From CAZUZS01 sp964624795 (lineage in GTDB: Bacteria > Calditrichota > Calditrichia > RBG-13-44-9): a stretch of DNA of 9,586 bases. Location: the NCBI GenBank assembly GCA_964624795.1, contig CAZUZS010000121.1, forward strand, positions 1-9,586. The letters run 5' to 3'. The translations under genes and the position numbers were made by a program. Positions within the stretch are counted from its first letter, which is position 1. Each line of letters opens with the position of its first letter. The notes beneath the pieces were generated by a model. It did not search any database. It was not told the DNA's origin and saw nothing but the letters and a program-made list of their open reading frames with translations. Below, piece by piece: positions 1 through 6,900 of this stretch.

Positions 1-15
1 GGAACTTAATGAATA

Positions 16-72
16 GTAAATCCCCCCGGGGCTGCTCCCACACAGCCCCGCTCCGCATTTAAGGGAATTTAC
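16..72 (-). terminator. Nested GC-rich inverted repeat, possible terminator
   Basis: An 8-bp perfect stem, CGGGGCTG (27-34) with CAGCCCCG (43-50), closes an 8-base loop. It sits inside a second stem in which GTAAAT plus CCC (16-24) pairs with GGG plus ATTTAC (63-72), leaving one bulged A at 66. It lies about 50 bases beyond the stop codon of the leftward gene at 121-477, so a role in ending that transcript is plausible. There is no clear U-run on either strand, so it is not a classic intrinsic terminator. An extragenic palindromic repeat is the main alternative. Confidence 0.35.
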
Positions 73-120
73 CACGATTCCATAAACATTAAAGAAAACG
101 AGTCAGATTAGACCGATTAG

Positions 121-477
121 TTACCCAATAGTCGGCTGAGGTTGCTGCTCTTTAATGTTCTTGTTAACCTGGTACTCCTCCTCTCCTAACCATACCCGCA
201 GGGGGGAAAAGAAGAAAATGTCGCGCACAATCTGAAGTGCTTCCTTGTTGTTGCGCGGTGTGTTCCCATCAATCCGAAAGAATATCTCCTGCGACAGCAA
301 ATCTGCCTCGTCAAATCCTTCGGATTCAGGATCCTGTGGATCAAAACTCGGATGCAATCGGTGAAATTTTGACCACATTTTCCACTGGAACGCATTATCT
401 TCTTTTACGCCGTATCGAAACCATCTCTGCTCATTTGATATCGATGCATCCCTAACATCCATTGAAAACCGAAACAT
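121..477 (-). CDS. Hypothetical protein, 118 aa
   Basis: I do not recognise this protein. It is a soluble, strongly charged polypeptide with no signal peptide, membrane segment or obvious motif. Its N-terminal half is rich in aromatic residues (WFRYGVKEDNAFQWKMWSKF), the middle is acidic (DPQDPESEGFDEAD), and it ends in a polar QQPQPTIG tail. The start is taken as ATG at 477 because GGAAGG lies 7 bases upstream. A GTG at 519 would add 14 residues (MEKQETHQTREGAI) but has no comparable ribosome binding site. The gene points the same way as the receiver-like gene upstream, about 100 bases away, so the two may be co-transcribed. A perfect AT-rich dyad sits in the gap between them. That it is a real gene rests on an intact frame, sensible amino-acid composition and a good binding site. 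Function is unknown. Confidence 0.6.
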   Translation of the reverse strand: MFRFSMDVRDASISNEQRWFRYGVKEDNAFQWKMWSKFHRLHPSFDPQDPESEGFDEADLLSQEIFFRIDGNTPRNNKEALQIVRDIFFFSPLRVWLGEEEYQVNKNIKEQQPQPTIG

Positions 478-525
478 AATGGCACCTTCCCTTGTTTGGT
501 GTGTCTCCTGTTTTTCCACTTAAGA

Positions 526-539
526 ATATTTTCAAATAT
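526..539. promoter_or_regulatory. AT-rich perfect dyad upstream of the 121-477 gene
   Basis: ATATTT (526-531) and AAATAT (534-539) form a perfect 6-bp dyad around a 2-base centre, about 50 bases upstream of the ATG at 477. A CTTAAG palindrome (519-524) lies just beside it. The spacing would suit a dimeric regulator's operator, but AT-rich dyads of this size arise easily by chance. No convincing -35/-10 pair accompanies it. Confidence 0.22.
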
Positions 540-580
540 CCCGGCTACACTTAACACCGGTTTTCTATATTACTACTATG

Positions 581-982
581 TCAGACTTTCTGTAGAACCG
601 GGACTGCCTGCTGCCAGCCCTTACTTGATGGGAGTACCGACAAAAGGTCGATTAATTGATTCAACCCTTTAGCGCCGCTGAAAAGGAAATCGATGCCGGC
701 AGCCCTCCAGTTTTCTGATATATTAATTTCCGATTGGTAGAGGTATAAGATCATATCCCGCGACGGAATATTTTCTTTGATTTGCCTCAGGAGTTGCAGT
801 CTTTTATGGTGTAAATCCCGCAGGCAAATGACAACAACATTCGGTTTGTGAAGATCAAGCTCATTCTTAAGATGCTCGAGATCATTCATCATAGGCAGGA
901 TTTCAACATGTTTGGGAAGAAGGGGAGAATTCCTCAACACTTCGCCGGCCACCCATATGCTGTCTGCCACCATTAACTTCAT
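581..982 (-). CDS. Stand-alone degenerate receiver (pseudo-receiver) protein
   Basis: The 133-residue chain follows the alternating beta/alpha order of a CheY-like receiver: KLMVADS (strand 1), VEILPM (strand 2), PNVVVICL (strand 3), DMILYLY (strand 4), AGIDFLF (strand 5), then a last helix LNQLIDLL. No output domain follows. The phosphorylation chemistry appears lost. The acidic pair is A6-D7, the phospho-acceptor position in strand 3 is C53, the switch Ser/Thr after strand 4 is Y80, and the conserved Lys position is S102. Known pseudo-receivers act by protein-protein contact or bind other ligands; that this one does so is inference. ATG at 982 places strand 1 at the N-terminus as in true receivers. 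An ATG at 1030 would add a basic 16-residue extension; neither has a strong binding site. A weak promoter-like pair, TTTACA (1081-1086) and TACAAA (1057-1062) with an 18-base spacer, lies upstream on this strand. Confidence 0.6.
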   Translation of the reverse strand: MKLMVADSIWVAGEVLRNSPLLPKHVEILPMMNDLEHLKNELDLHKPNVVVICLRDLHHKRLQLLRQIKENIPSRDMILYLYQSEINISENWRAAGIDFLFSGAKGLNQLIDLLSVLPSSKGWQQAVPVLQKV

Positions 983-1231
983 TATTTTGTTGTGCCTTTT
1001 TTTACAATAAAATAATCTATTTATCTGCATTAATAAATCGGAGCGGTTCTAATTTTTTTGTAGTTCTCCACCTATTTGCTTGTAAAAAAATCTCAAGCAT
1101 GTGGGTCGTTTCGTTGTGGTTCGTGTGGATACCGCAAACTATTTTGTTACTTTATGCCATACGATCAGCCGGGAGCGACCACCATACTGGCATTTTCCTG
1201 TATCTTCTGCAGGGAGAAAATGCTTGTCGCA

Positions 1232-1265
1232 TCCCCCCGGCCAAGGTGGATCGGGGGAATTATTT
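1232..1265 (+). terminator. Orphan rightward terminator-like hairpin
   Basis: TCCCCC (1232-1237) can pair with GGGGGA (1253-1258), or in a shifted register CCCCCG (1234-1239) with CGGGGG (1252-1257). Either way a 6-bp, nearly all-GC stem is followed by the T-rich run AATTATTTTT. This resembles an intrinsic terminator read rightward. No rightward protein gene lies upstream of it inside the window. It may end a small RNA, or it may be incidental. Confidence 0.4.
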
Positions 1266-1274
1266 TTAACTTTG

Positions 1275-1309
1275 CTCACAATTGGCGTATTTTGTGATAC
1301 TTTTGTGAG
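1275..1309. promoter_or_regulatory. TTGTGA motif cluster, possible operator
   Basis: TTTTGTGA occurs twice in direct orientation (1290-1297 and 1301-1308), with starts 11 bases apart, about one helical turn. An inverted copy, CTCACAA (1275-1281), lies upstream and also pairs perfectly with TTGTGAG (1303-1309). The motif resembles a CRP/FNR-family half-site (TGTGA), but the inverted pair faces the opposite way from the usual TGTGA-N6-TCACA, so a known-family assignment is not supported. It lies about 370 bases before the secreted-protein gene and about 290 bases upstream of the leftward pseudo-receiver gene. Confidence 0.28.
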
Positions 1310-1670
1310 GATTTCCGGTATTTAATATGCCTAACTTTAGACGTAATTTTCTGTAACGGTTCAGCTTCCCGGTTTGGAAGTTCCTGCTTTTTCCATTAAA
1401 CAGGGATTTGGCCCGAAGGGGAATGCCAGGGCGTAGAAAAATCAAAGCTCCAATCACTACTAATTATGAATCAGGTGAAAGCATGAACTGCTTTCGAAGA
1501 ATTGAATTCCGCACCAAAGCAATTTAAGCTTGTTTGGAAAGGTATGCATGGACTTCCGTCTCGGATACTGGTGCATGCGAAAACCTGGCACAACAGGGAA
1601 TAACCACGACTGGCTGTTTAAATTCGCAAAACGGGAATTTTGGATTGTTACATTTTTTTACCAATAGTTT

Positions 1671-1677
1671 AGGAGGG
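1671..1677 (+). promoter_or_regulatory. Ribosome binding site of the FG-GAP protein gene
   Basis: AGGAGGG is a near-perfect Shine-Dalgarno sequence ending 4 bases before the ATG at 1682. The spacing is a little short but fixes this start. It also shows that the organism uses Shine-Dalgarno initiation here, which several other starts in the window do only weakly. Confidence 0.75.
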
Positions 1678-1681
1678 TATC

Positions 1682-3154
1682 ATGGAACGTTTTTGTTTAC
1701 AGTTCGACTCGGTTCGGCGGGCAGTGACCATTTTCATGCTGTTGTCAGGCTGCTCCGCACTGTTTGCCCAAAATCCTTTTAATTCACCCAAAACCTATTT
1801 TGCCGGAATAGATCCGCGGTTTGTGACCTCCGGCGACATGAATGCAGACGGCTATAAGGATTTGCTGGTTGCCGACAGGAGCTCGAATAGCATTGCGGTG
1901 ATGATGAACAATGGGGAAGGCAGTTTTCCAATACCTCATTTCTATGCGGTTGGTAACTATCCCGCCACAATTGCTGTAGCGGATTTTAATTCCGATGGCT
2001 ATCCGGATGTCGCAGTTGCCAACCATGAATCGCAAAATATGTCGGTTCTGTTCAACCAGGGAGACGGAACATTATCACAGCCCGTTAATATTTTCCTTGG
2101 CAATAATCCCTGGGGTGTGGCGGCAGGAGATCTGGATGGCGATGGTGATGCGGACCTGGCAGTCTCTGTGACAGTCTCTGTGACAGGTGACGATTACATT
2201 GCGGTTTTTCTCAACGATGGCAGCGGCAACTTTTCAGTGGCAGCTTATGCCAACACGTCCGATGGTCCCGGCACTATTTATTTGAGAGACATCGATGGCG
2301 ACAAAGATCTGGATATTGTGGTCACCCGGAATTTCATCTTCCAGGTTTATATTAACCTGGGTTACCTGACAACATTTCTGAATGACGGTTCGGGGCATTT
2401 TACCTTTGCACAGGATTTCGCTATTGGGTCCAGCGCCCAGAACGCTCTCTTTTTTGACATCGACCAGGATTCCGATGAAGACATTCTGGTCTGCGGAACC
2501 ATTGCCAACGGTTATCGGGCGCAGGTGCTGGAGAATAACGGAACTGGCGCCTATACGGCAACCTACCGAATTGAAACCGTTTTCCCCTCCGGCCTGGTTG
2601 GCGGCGATTTCGACCTGGACGGTGATTTTGACCTGGCGACCACTGAGGTGGGAGTCTATTCGACAGCGATTGCCATTGTCCCAAATAATGGCAACAACAC
2701 CTTCGCCAGCGGCTTTACCATACATGTTGGCAGGCATCCCATCGGGATGACGGCAGAGGACCTGGACAATGACGGCGATTTAGACCTGGCGGTTTGCATA
2801 TCGGATTCGGCCAAGATTGCTGTGCTGGTGAACACTACCGCGTCCCCAACCGGGATTGCCCGGCGGCCGCAGATTCCGAAAGTTACCCAAATTTATAATT
2901 ACCCTAATCCATACAATCCTGAAACGACCATTGAATACACACTTGATCGCGCTGCGAATATTGAGATTAACCTTTTTACGGTGTTGGGACAAAAAATCCG
3001 CACTATTGCCAGCGGGTACCGCGAGGCAGGGACGCACAGCCTCCGGTTTAATGGCAGCAATCTCAGCTCCGGCATCTATTATTACCGGATGAAATTAACA
3101 AGCGATGGGAAGACAAGCTTTACCGATATGAAACGAATGTGCCTGGTAAAATAG
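1682..3154 (+). CDS. Secreted FG-GAP/VCBS repeat protein with type IX sorting domain
   Basis: The 490-residue product is predicted to be exported. Residues 12-29 look like a signal peptide (RR, then the hydrophobic run AVTIFMLL), cleaved near ALFA-QN at 29/30. LSGC at 21-24 also fits a lipobox, so lipidation at C24 is possible. Seven FG-GAP/VCBS blades follow, each with an Asp-rich calcium-binding-type loop: 52-60, 101-109, 150-158, 203-211, 259-267, 309-317 and 360-368 (for example DLDGDGDAD, DLDNDGDLD). Seven such repeats suggest one integrin-alpha-like beta-propeller. Residues about 405-490 form a FlgD-like/type A C-terminal sorting domain: YPNPYNPETTIEY, then LFTVLGQKIR, LSSGIYYYRM, and a basic end, MKRMCLVK. 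Such domains direct passage through the type IX secretion system and are removed or anchored at the cell surface. Substrate is unknown; adhesion or polymer binding is typical for the fold. The second blade region carries an in-frame VSVT duplication. Confidence 0.88.
   Translation: MERFCLQFDSVRRAVTIFMLLSGCSALFAQNPFNSPKTYFAGIDPRFVTSGDMNADGYKDLLVADRSSNSIAVMMNNGEGSFPIPHFYAVGNYPATIAVADFNSDGYPDVAVANHESQNMSVLFNQGDGTLSQPVNIFLGNNPWGVAAGDLDGDGDADLAVSVTVSVTGDDYIAVFLNDGSGNFSVAAYANTSDGPGTIYLRDIDGDKDLDIVVTRNFIFQVYINLGYLTTFLNDGSGHFTFAQDFAIGSSAQNALFFDIDQDSDEDILVCGTIANGYRAQVLENNGTGAYTATYRIETVFPSGLVGGDFDLDGDFDLATTEVGVYSTAIAIVPNNGNNTFASGFTIHVGRHPIGMTAEDLDNDGDLDLAVCISDSAKIAVLVNTTASPTGIARRPQIPKVTQIYNYPNPYNPETTIEYTLDRAANIEINLFTVLGQKIRTIASGYREAGTHSLRFNGSNLSSGIYYYRMKLTSDGKTSFTDMKRMCLVK
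2161..2184 (+). repeat. 12-bp in-frame tandem duplication inside the FG-GAP gene
   Basis: AGTCTCTGTGAC occurs twice in exact tandem (2161-2172 and 2173-2184). In frame it gives VSVTVSVT at residues 161-168, right after the third calcium-loop motif. The equivalent strand in the other blades has only one short hydrophobic segment, so this looks like a recent slippage duplication that lengthens a beta-strand or loop by four residues without breaking the frame. Confidence 0.85.
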
Positions 3155-3178
3155 AATTTGCAGGGGAAATTGACCCGA

Positions 3179-3214
3179 ACAGAGATGGGCGGGAAAATGC
3201 TCACCCATCTCTGT
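3179..3214. terminator. Hairpin between convergent genes
   Basis: ACAGAGATGGG (3179-3189) and CCCATCTCTGT (3204-3214) form a perfect 11-bp stem around a 14-base loop. It lies 24 bases past the stop of the FG-GAP gene and about 130 bases past the stop of the leftward response regulator, where a shared bidirectional terminator is expected. No U-run follows on either strand, so it may act as an RNA 3'-end stabiliser or a factor-assisted terminator. A smaller ATTGAA/TTCAAT stem (3270-3287) lies nearer the regulator's end. Confidence 0.6.
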
Positions 3215-3346
3215 CGCACGGCGAATGAACCCGGGAAATTGACTTTTAATTATCAGCCCCGGTGTTCTTATTGAATTTTGGTTCAATTGGCCCAGCAGGA
3301 TTGCCAGTCAACGGGCATAGGAGGAGTGCAAATTGTCCGTGCTTAT

Positions 3347-3979
3347 CTACGCCAGAAGATCATTGCGTATCGCGTATTGCGTTAGCTCGGCGTTTTTTGA
3401 CATGTGCATTTTTTGGAGAATTCGTGAGCGATAGGTGCTGATTGACTGCATGCTTAACAACAATTCTTCCGCTATCTCGGAAACCGTCTGACCGGCGGCC
3501 AGCATACACATCACCTGGAATTCTCTGTCGGAAAGCGTTTCGTGCATCGGCCGGTCCCTGTTCACCTCTACCTCCTGTGCCAGGCGTTGCGCCAATGAGG
3601 CGCTCACATACTTTTTGCCGCTGGAAACGGCACGGATGGCGCTTACAATTTCAGTAGTGGCGCTTTTCTTGGTAAGGTAGCCGGCTGCGCCTGCTCGCAG
3701 GGCGCGGATGGCATATTGCTCTTCGGGGTGCATACTCAGGATCAGCACCTCCGTTTTCGGGCTAATTTGCTTGATCTCTTTCAACACTTCAAGGCCATCC
3801 CTTCCCGGCAGCGAAATATCCAGCAACACAATATCATAACTGTTTTGGCGAAATTTCTCCATTGTTTCCTGGCCGTCTCCGGCCTCATCTACCACCCGGA
3901 AATCCATCTCCTCTGCCAAAATCTGTTTCAGACCTTCTCGTACGATAATGTGATCGTCAACCATAAGGATTTTAATCAT
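3347..3979 (-). CDS. NarL/FixJ-type (LuxR-HTH) response regulator
   Basis: This 210-residue cytoplasmic regulator is the evident partner of the kinase encoded just upstream. Residues 1-120 form a complete receiver domain: acidic pair D8-D9, phospho-acceptor D54 (LLDISLPGRDG), switch S82 and K104 (AAGYLTKK). Residues about 145-210 form the LuxR/GerE helix-turn-helix, TLSDREFQVMCMLAAGQ then VSEIAEELLLSMQSISTYR, ending in AELTQYAIRNDLLA. The STYRSRI recognition helix is the variant seen in many regulators paired with HisKA_3 kinases. Phosphorylation should favour dimerisation and DNA binding; target genes cannot be read from the sequence. The start is ATG at 3979, because AAGGAG stands 7 bases upstream. 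An in-frame TTG at 3997 would place that site inside the gene. The ATG overlaps the kinase stop codon by 8 bases (ATGATTAA), which suggests translational coupling. Confidence 0.93.
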   Translation of the reverse strand: MIKILMVDDHIIVREGLKQILAEEMDFRVVDEAGDGQETMEKFRQNSYDIVLLDISLPGRDGLEVLKEIKQISPKTEVLILSMHPEEQYAIRALRAGAAGYLTKKSATTEIVSAIRAVSSGKKYVSASLAQRLAQEVEVNRDRPMHETLSDREFQVMCMLAAGQTVSEIAEELLLSMQSISTYRSRILQKMHMSKNAELTQYAIRNDLLA

Positions 3980-6900
3980 TAACTTTCTCCTTCTCAAATT
4001 TCAGTGGAATGGTCGCCTTGATGGTCGTTCCCTTGCCTGGTGCCCCAAGTATTTTTATTTTGCCGCCAACTGTCCTGGTTCGTTCCTGCATGCCCATTAT
4101 GCCAAATGAATTAAGACCGGTAATCTGCTCTTTCGTAATTCCTACGCCATCATCTTTAATTGTCAAAAGCAGGTTCCCGGATCTCCGCGATAACGAAATC
4201 TGCACCTTTCGGGCGCCGGCATGGCGGTGGATATTTACCATTGCCTCCTGGAAGATGCGGTAGGCTTCGGTGGATATTTCCCCTTTTACATCAAAATCTT
4301 TCGGCCTGAATGTGATTTCGCACCGGATGCCGCTGGTTTCCTGAAACTCCTTGCCATACCACTCCATGGCTTCCTGCAAGCCTAATATATCCAATATCCT
4401 CGGTCGCAGCTCCGATGATATTTTTTCCACTGTGGTAATGGAATCGTCTATCAAATTCAGCATAAAATTTGTTTTTTCTCTCAGAATACGCTCATCCTCA
4501 GGCAGGCGATCGAGGAGCCAGGAAAGGTTCATCTTAAGCCCAATAAGCCCCTGCCCCAGCTCGTCATGAATTTTCCGGGCGATGCGTTTGCTCTCTTCTT
4601 CCTTTGCCGACTGCAAATGAACGGAGAGCTTCCTCAATTGCTCATGTGAATATTCGAGGCGTTTCTCCGCCTCGCGTCGCTCGGTAACATCATGAATAAT
4701 GCTGGTGAGCATCATGCCATTTTCGGTTTGCAGGGAGCTCAGGCTTATTTCTATGGGGAAAACCTTTTTTTCCTTCGAAAGCCCCAGCAGGCTCATATTG
4801 ATACCGATGGCACGGGTTTGCGGACCGTTTAAATACTGAAGGCGGTGCTTTTTATGGATTGCCCTCATTTCCTTCGCAATCAGTTTTTCGATCATTTCGC
4901 CGATTATTTCCGGCGGGGAATATCCGAACAATCTCTCCGCCTGCGTATTTATCAGTAAAATGCGTCCATCCTCATTGGTGACGATCACGGCGTCTGGAGC
5001 AGATTCCATCAATCCCCGGTAGCGGGATTCGCTTTCCTTTAATGTCTGTTCCCATTTCTTCCGCTGGGTAATGTCCCGCACAATGGTCTGCAAAAACTGT
5101 TTGTTGCCAACCGTCAGGCGGTTCAGACTTACCTCCGCCGTAAAATGCGCGCCGTCCGCCCGCACATGCTCCCACTCGAAGAGCTGCCTTTTGCCTTTTA
5201 GCGCTGCGGACATTTTTCGCTGCGCAGCTTTTGCGGAGTCGACGCCATCCGGCTGTTGCAGCGGCGAAAATTTATGAGGCGGCGTATCGATTATCTGATT
5301 TTTGCTGCAGCGGAACATTTCAAGCGCCGACGGATTGCAGTCAAACGTCCGCCCATCCTTCATAATAAATATGGCGTCCTGGCTGGTTTCGAACAAAGTC
5401 CTGAACTTGTCTTCACTTCTTTGAACAGCCTCTTCGGCGGAGATTCGCTTGATGGCGGTGGCCAGAATGCTGGAAACGGCCTGCAGGAAATTGATATCGT
5501 CTTCCGAAAATCTTCTCGGTTTTTTTGAATGCACGCCCAGCACCCCAAACGGACGATCCTCGCCGTGGATGAGGACGCTGACCCCGCTGCGCACTTTATG
5601 CTCCCTGAGAAGCGGCGAGGCGCTGAAACGTTTCTCGAGGTTGAAGTCCGGCACAACAATGGGGGCTTTGGAGTCCAGCGAGAGACCGGCCTGCGAAGAT
5701 TTCTCTGCCCCAACCGTGGTATGTCCCACATGTCCCTTCTTCCACCCCACGCCGCTGCGCAGCAGCAGCGCGTTTCCATCCGGCAGCAGCTCCAGAACCT
5801 TGCAATACTCCATATTCATAGTTGTGGCGATAATCCTTACCGCCTGGTCGAACAATTTCTTTGGCTCTTTTACTTGAAGGGCCGACTGTCCAAACTGTGC
5901 GATGGCTCGCTGCTGTTCTTCCCGGATGCGCAGCTCGATTTCCGTCCGCCGCTTCCTGGTGATATCCTCCACATGCACCACAATCTGAGCAGGCGGCACA
6001 AACAAAATTGTGTTATTGAAAAGGCCTTCTAAATCGGTGAAGCGGGATTTGTAAGATATTTCACGCCGGATAGTCGTGTTCTCCCTCATGCAGCGCTCGA
6101 AATCCCTTGTCACCTGGAGAGAGGCCGGGAACATCTCATCCACGGTAGAGCCTAGCAGCTTCTTAATGGATCCCTTCGTAAACTCGACTGCCGCCTGGTT
6201 GCAGTCCACCAATATAAATTCTTTTTCTATTTTTTGCCAGGTATAGGTGGGAACCGGAATCCCCTTGTATTGGGTTTTGAATTTCTGTTGGCTTTCCAGC
6301 AGCGCCTTTTCGGTTTTTTTGGTCTCCGCCTTGATCCGCAGGGCGGTAATTCCGAAAGCAAGTTGATCCGATAACTCCACTAACAGCCGAATCTCTTCTT
6401 CATCGAAGGCGTCCGTCTCCCGGGAATAGACGCTCAACACGCCGAGCGTTTCCACTTCATTGGAGATAGGAATTCCAATTGAGGAGTTATAGCCCCGCTT
6501 GATGGCCTTTTCCCGCCAGGGAAGGAATTGGGGATCGGTCTGGAGATTCCTGGAAACGGTGGCTTTGTTCAGGCGGATAGCAGTCCCGGCAGGGCCCTGC
6601 CCGTATTCATTATCACCCCAGGAGAGTTTTATGGATTCCAGGTAGCCATACTCGTAGCCGGTTTGCGCCACCGGTCGGATGCTTTTATTTGCATCGTTTT
6701 GCTTATAGGCGACCCAGGCCAGTCGATACCCGCCCATCTCTACCAGCGCGTGGCAGGCATAGCGGCACAATTCTTTTTCATCTTTTATACTCAATAACGC
6801 ACGGTTAAAAGCGCTCACAGTTCGCAGCGCCCGGTTAGCCCTTTTCAGTGCTTTCTCTTTTTCAATGCGCTCCGTAACATCCTGGTAATAAATAGATAAA

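Larger units (their letters stand above)
1031..1681. other. Non-coding stretch between divergent genes
   Basis: I find no convincing gene here. Short open frames exist, but they lack binding sites, use TTG starts, or run through the hairpin at 1232-1258. Three things stand out. A TGCTTG/CAAGCA hairpin (1077-1099) lies upstream of the leftward pseudo-receiver gene. A rightward terminator-like hairpin (1232-1265) is followed by a TTGTGA motif cluster (1275-1309). An AAATTC/GAATTT stem (1620-1640) sits just before the ribosome binding site of the rightward secreted protein. The stretch is long for a simple divergent promoter region, so it may hide a small RNA, a long 5' leader or decayed coding sequence. 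I matched no known riboswitch consensus. Confidence 0.5.

Noticed and set aside
1076..1297. Small rightward open frame with four to five cysteines (CGSFRCGSCGYRKLFC), resembling a zinc-ribbon start.
   Set aside because: It has no ATG or ribosome binding site, reads straight through the terminator-like hairpin, and overlaps another equally good frame; the cysteines are probably chance.
1266..1457. Leftward 63-residue open frame with a basic composition.
   Set aside because: No binding site, no recognisable motif, and it covers the TTGTGA cluster; composition looks like translated intergenic DNA.
1570..1640. Possible riboswitch in the leader of the FG-GAP gene (considered cyclic di-GMP class I).
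   Set aside because: The conserved core of that class is not found, and only short stems of 4-6 bp can be drawn.
1641..1669. Possible promoter TTGGAT - 17 bases - AATAGT before the FG-GAP gene.
   Set aside because: The -10 element would abut the ribosome binding site, leaving no room for a leader; the -35 matches only half of the consensus.
1534..1782. Rightward open frame running into the FG-GAP gene.
   Set aside because: TTG start without a binding site, and it overlaps the secreted-protein gene, whose start has a near-perfect Shine-Dalgarno sequence and a signal peptide.
5360..5779. Long open frames in other phases inside the kinase gene.
   Set aside because: They are shadows of the 1777-residue frame, which has continuous, recognisable PAS/GAF domains; the shadow products are Arg/Pro/Ser-rich and match nothing.
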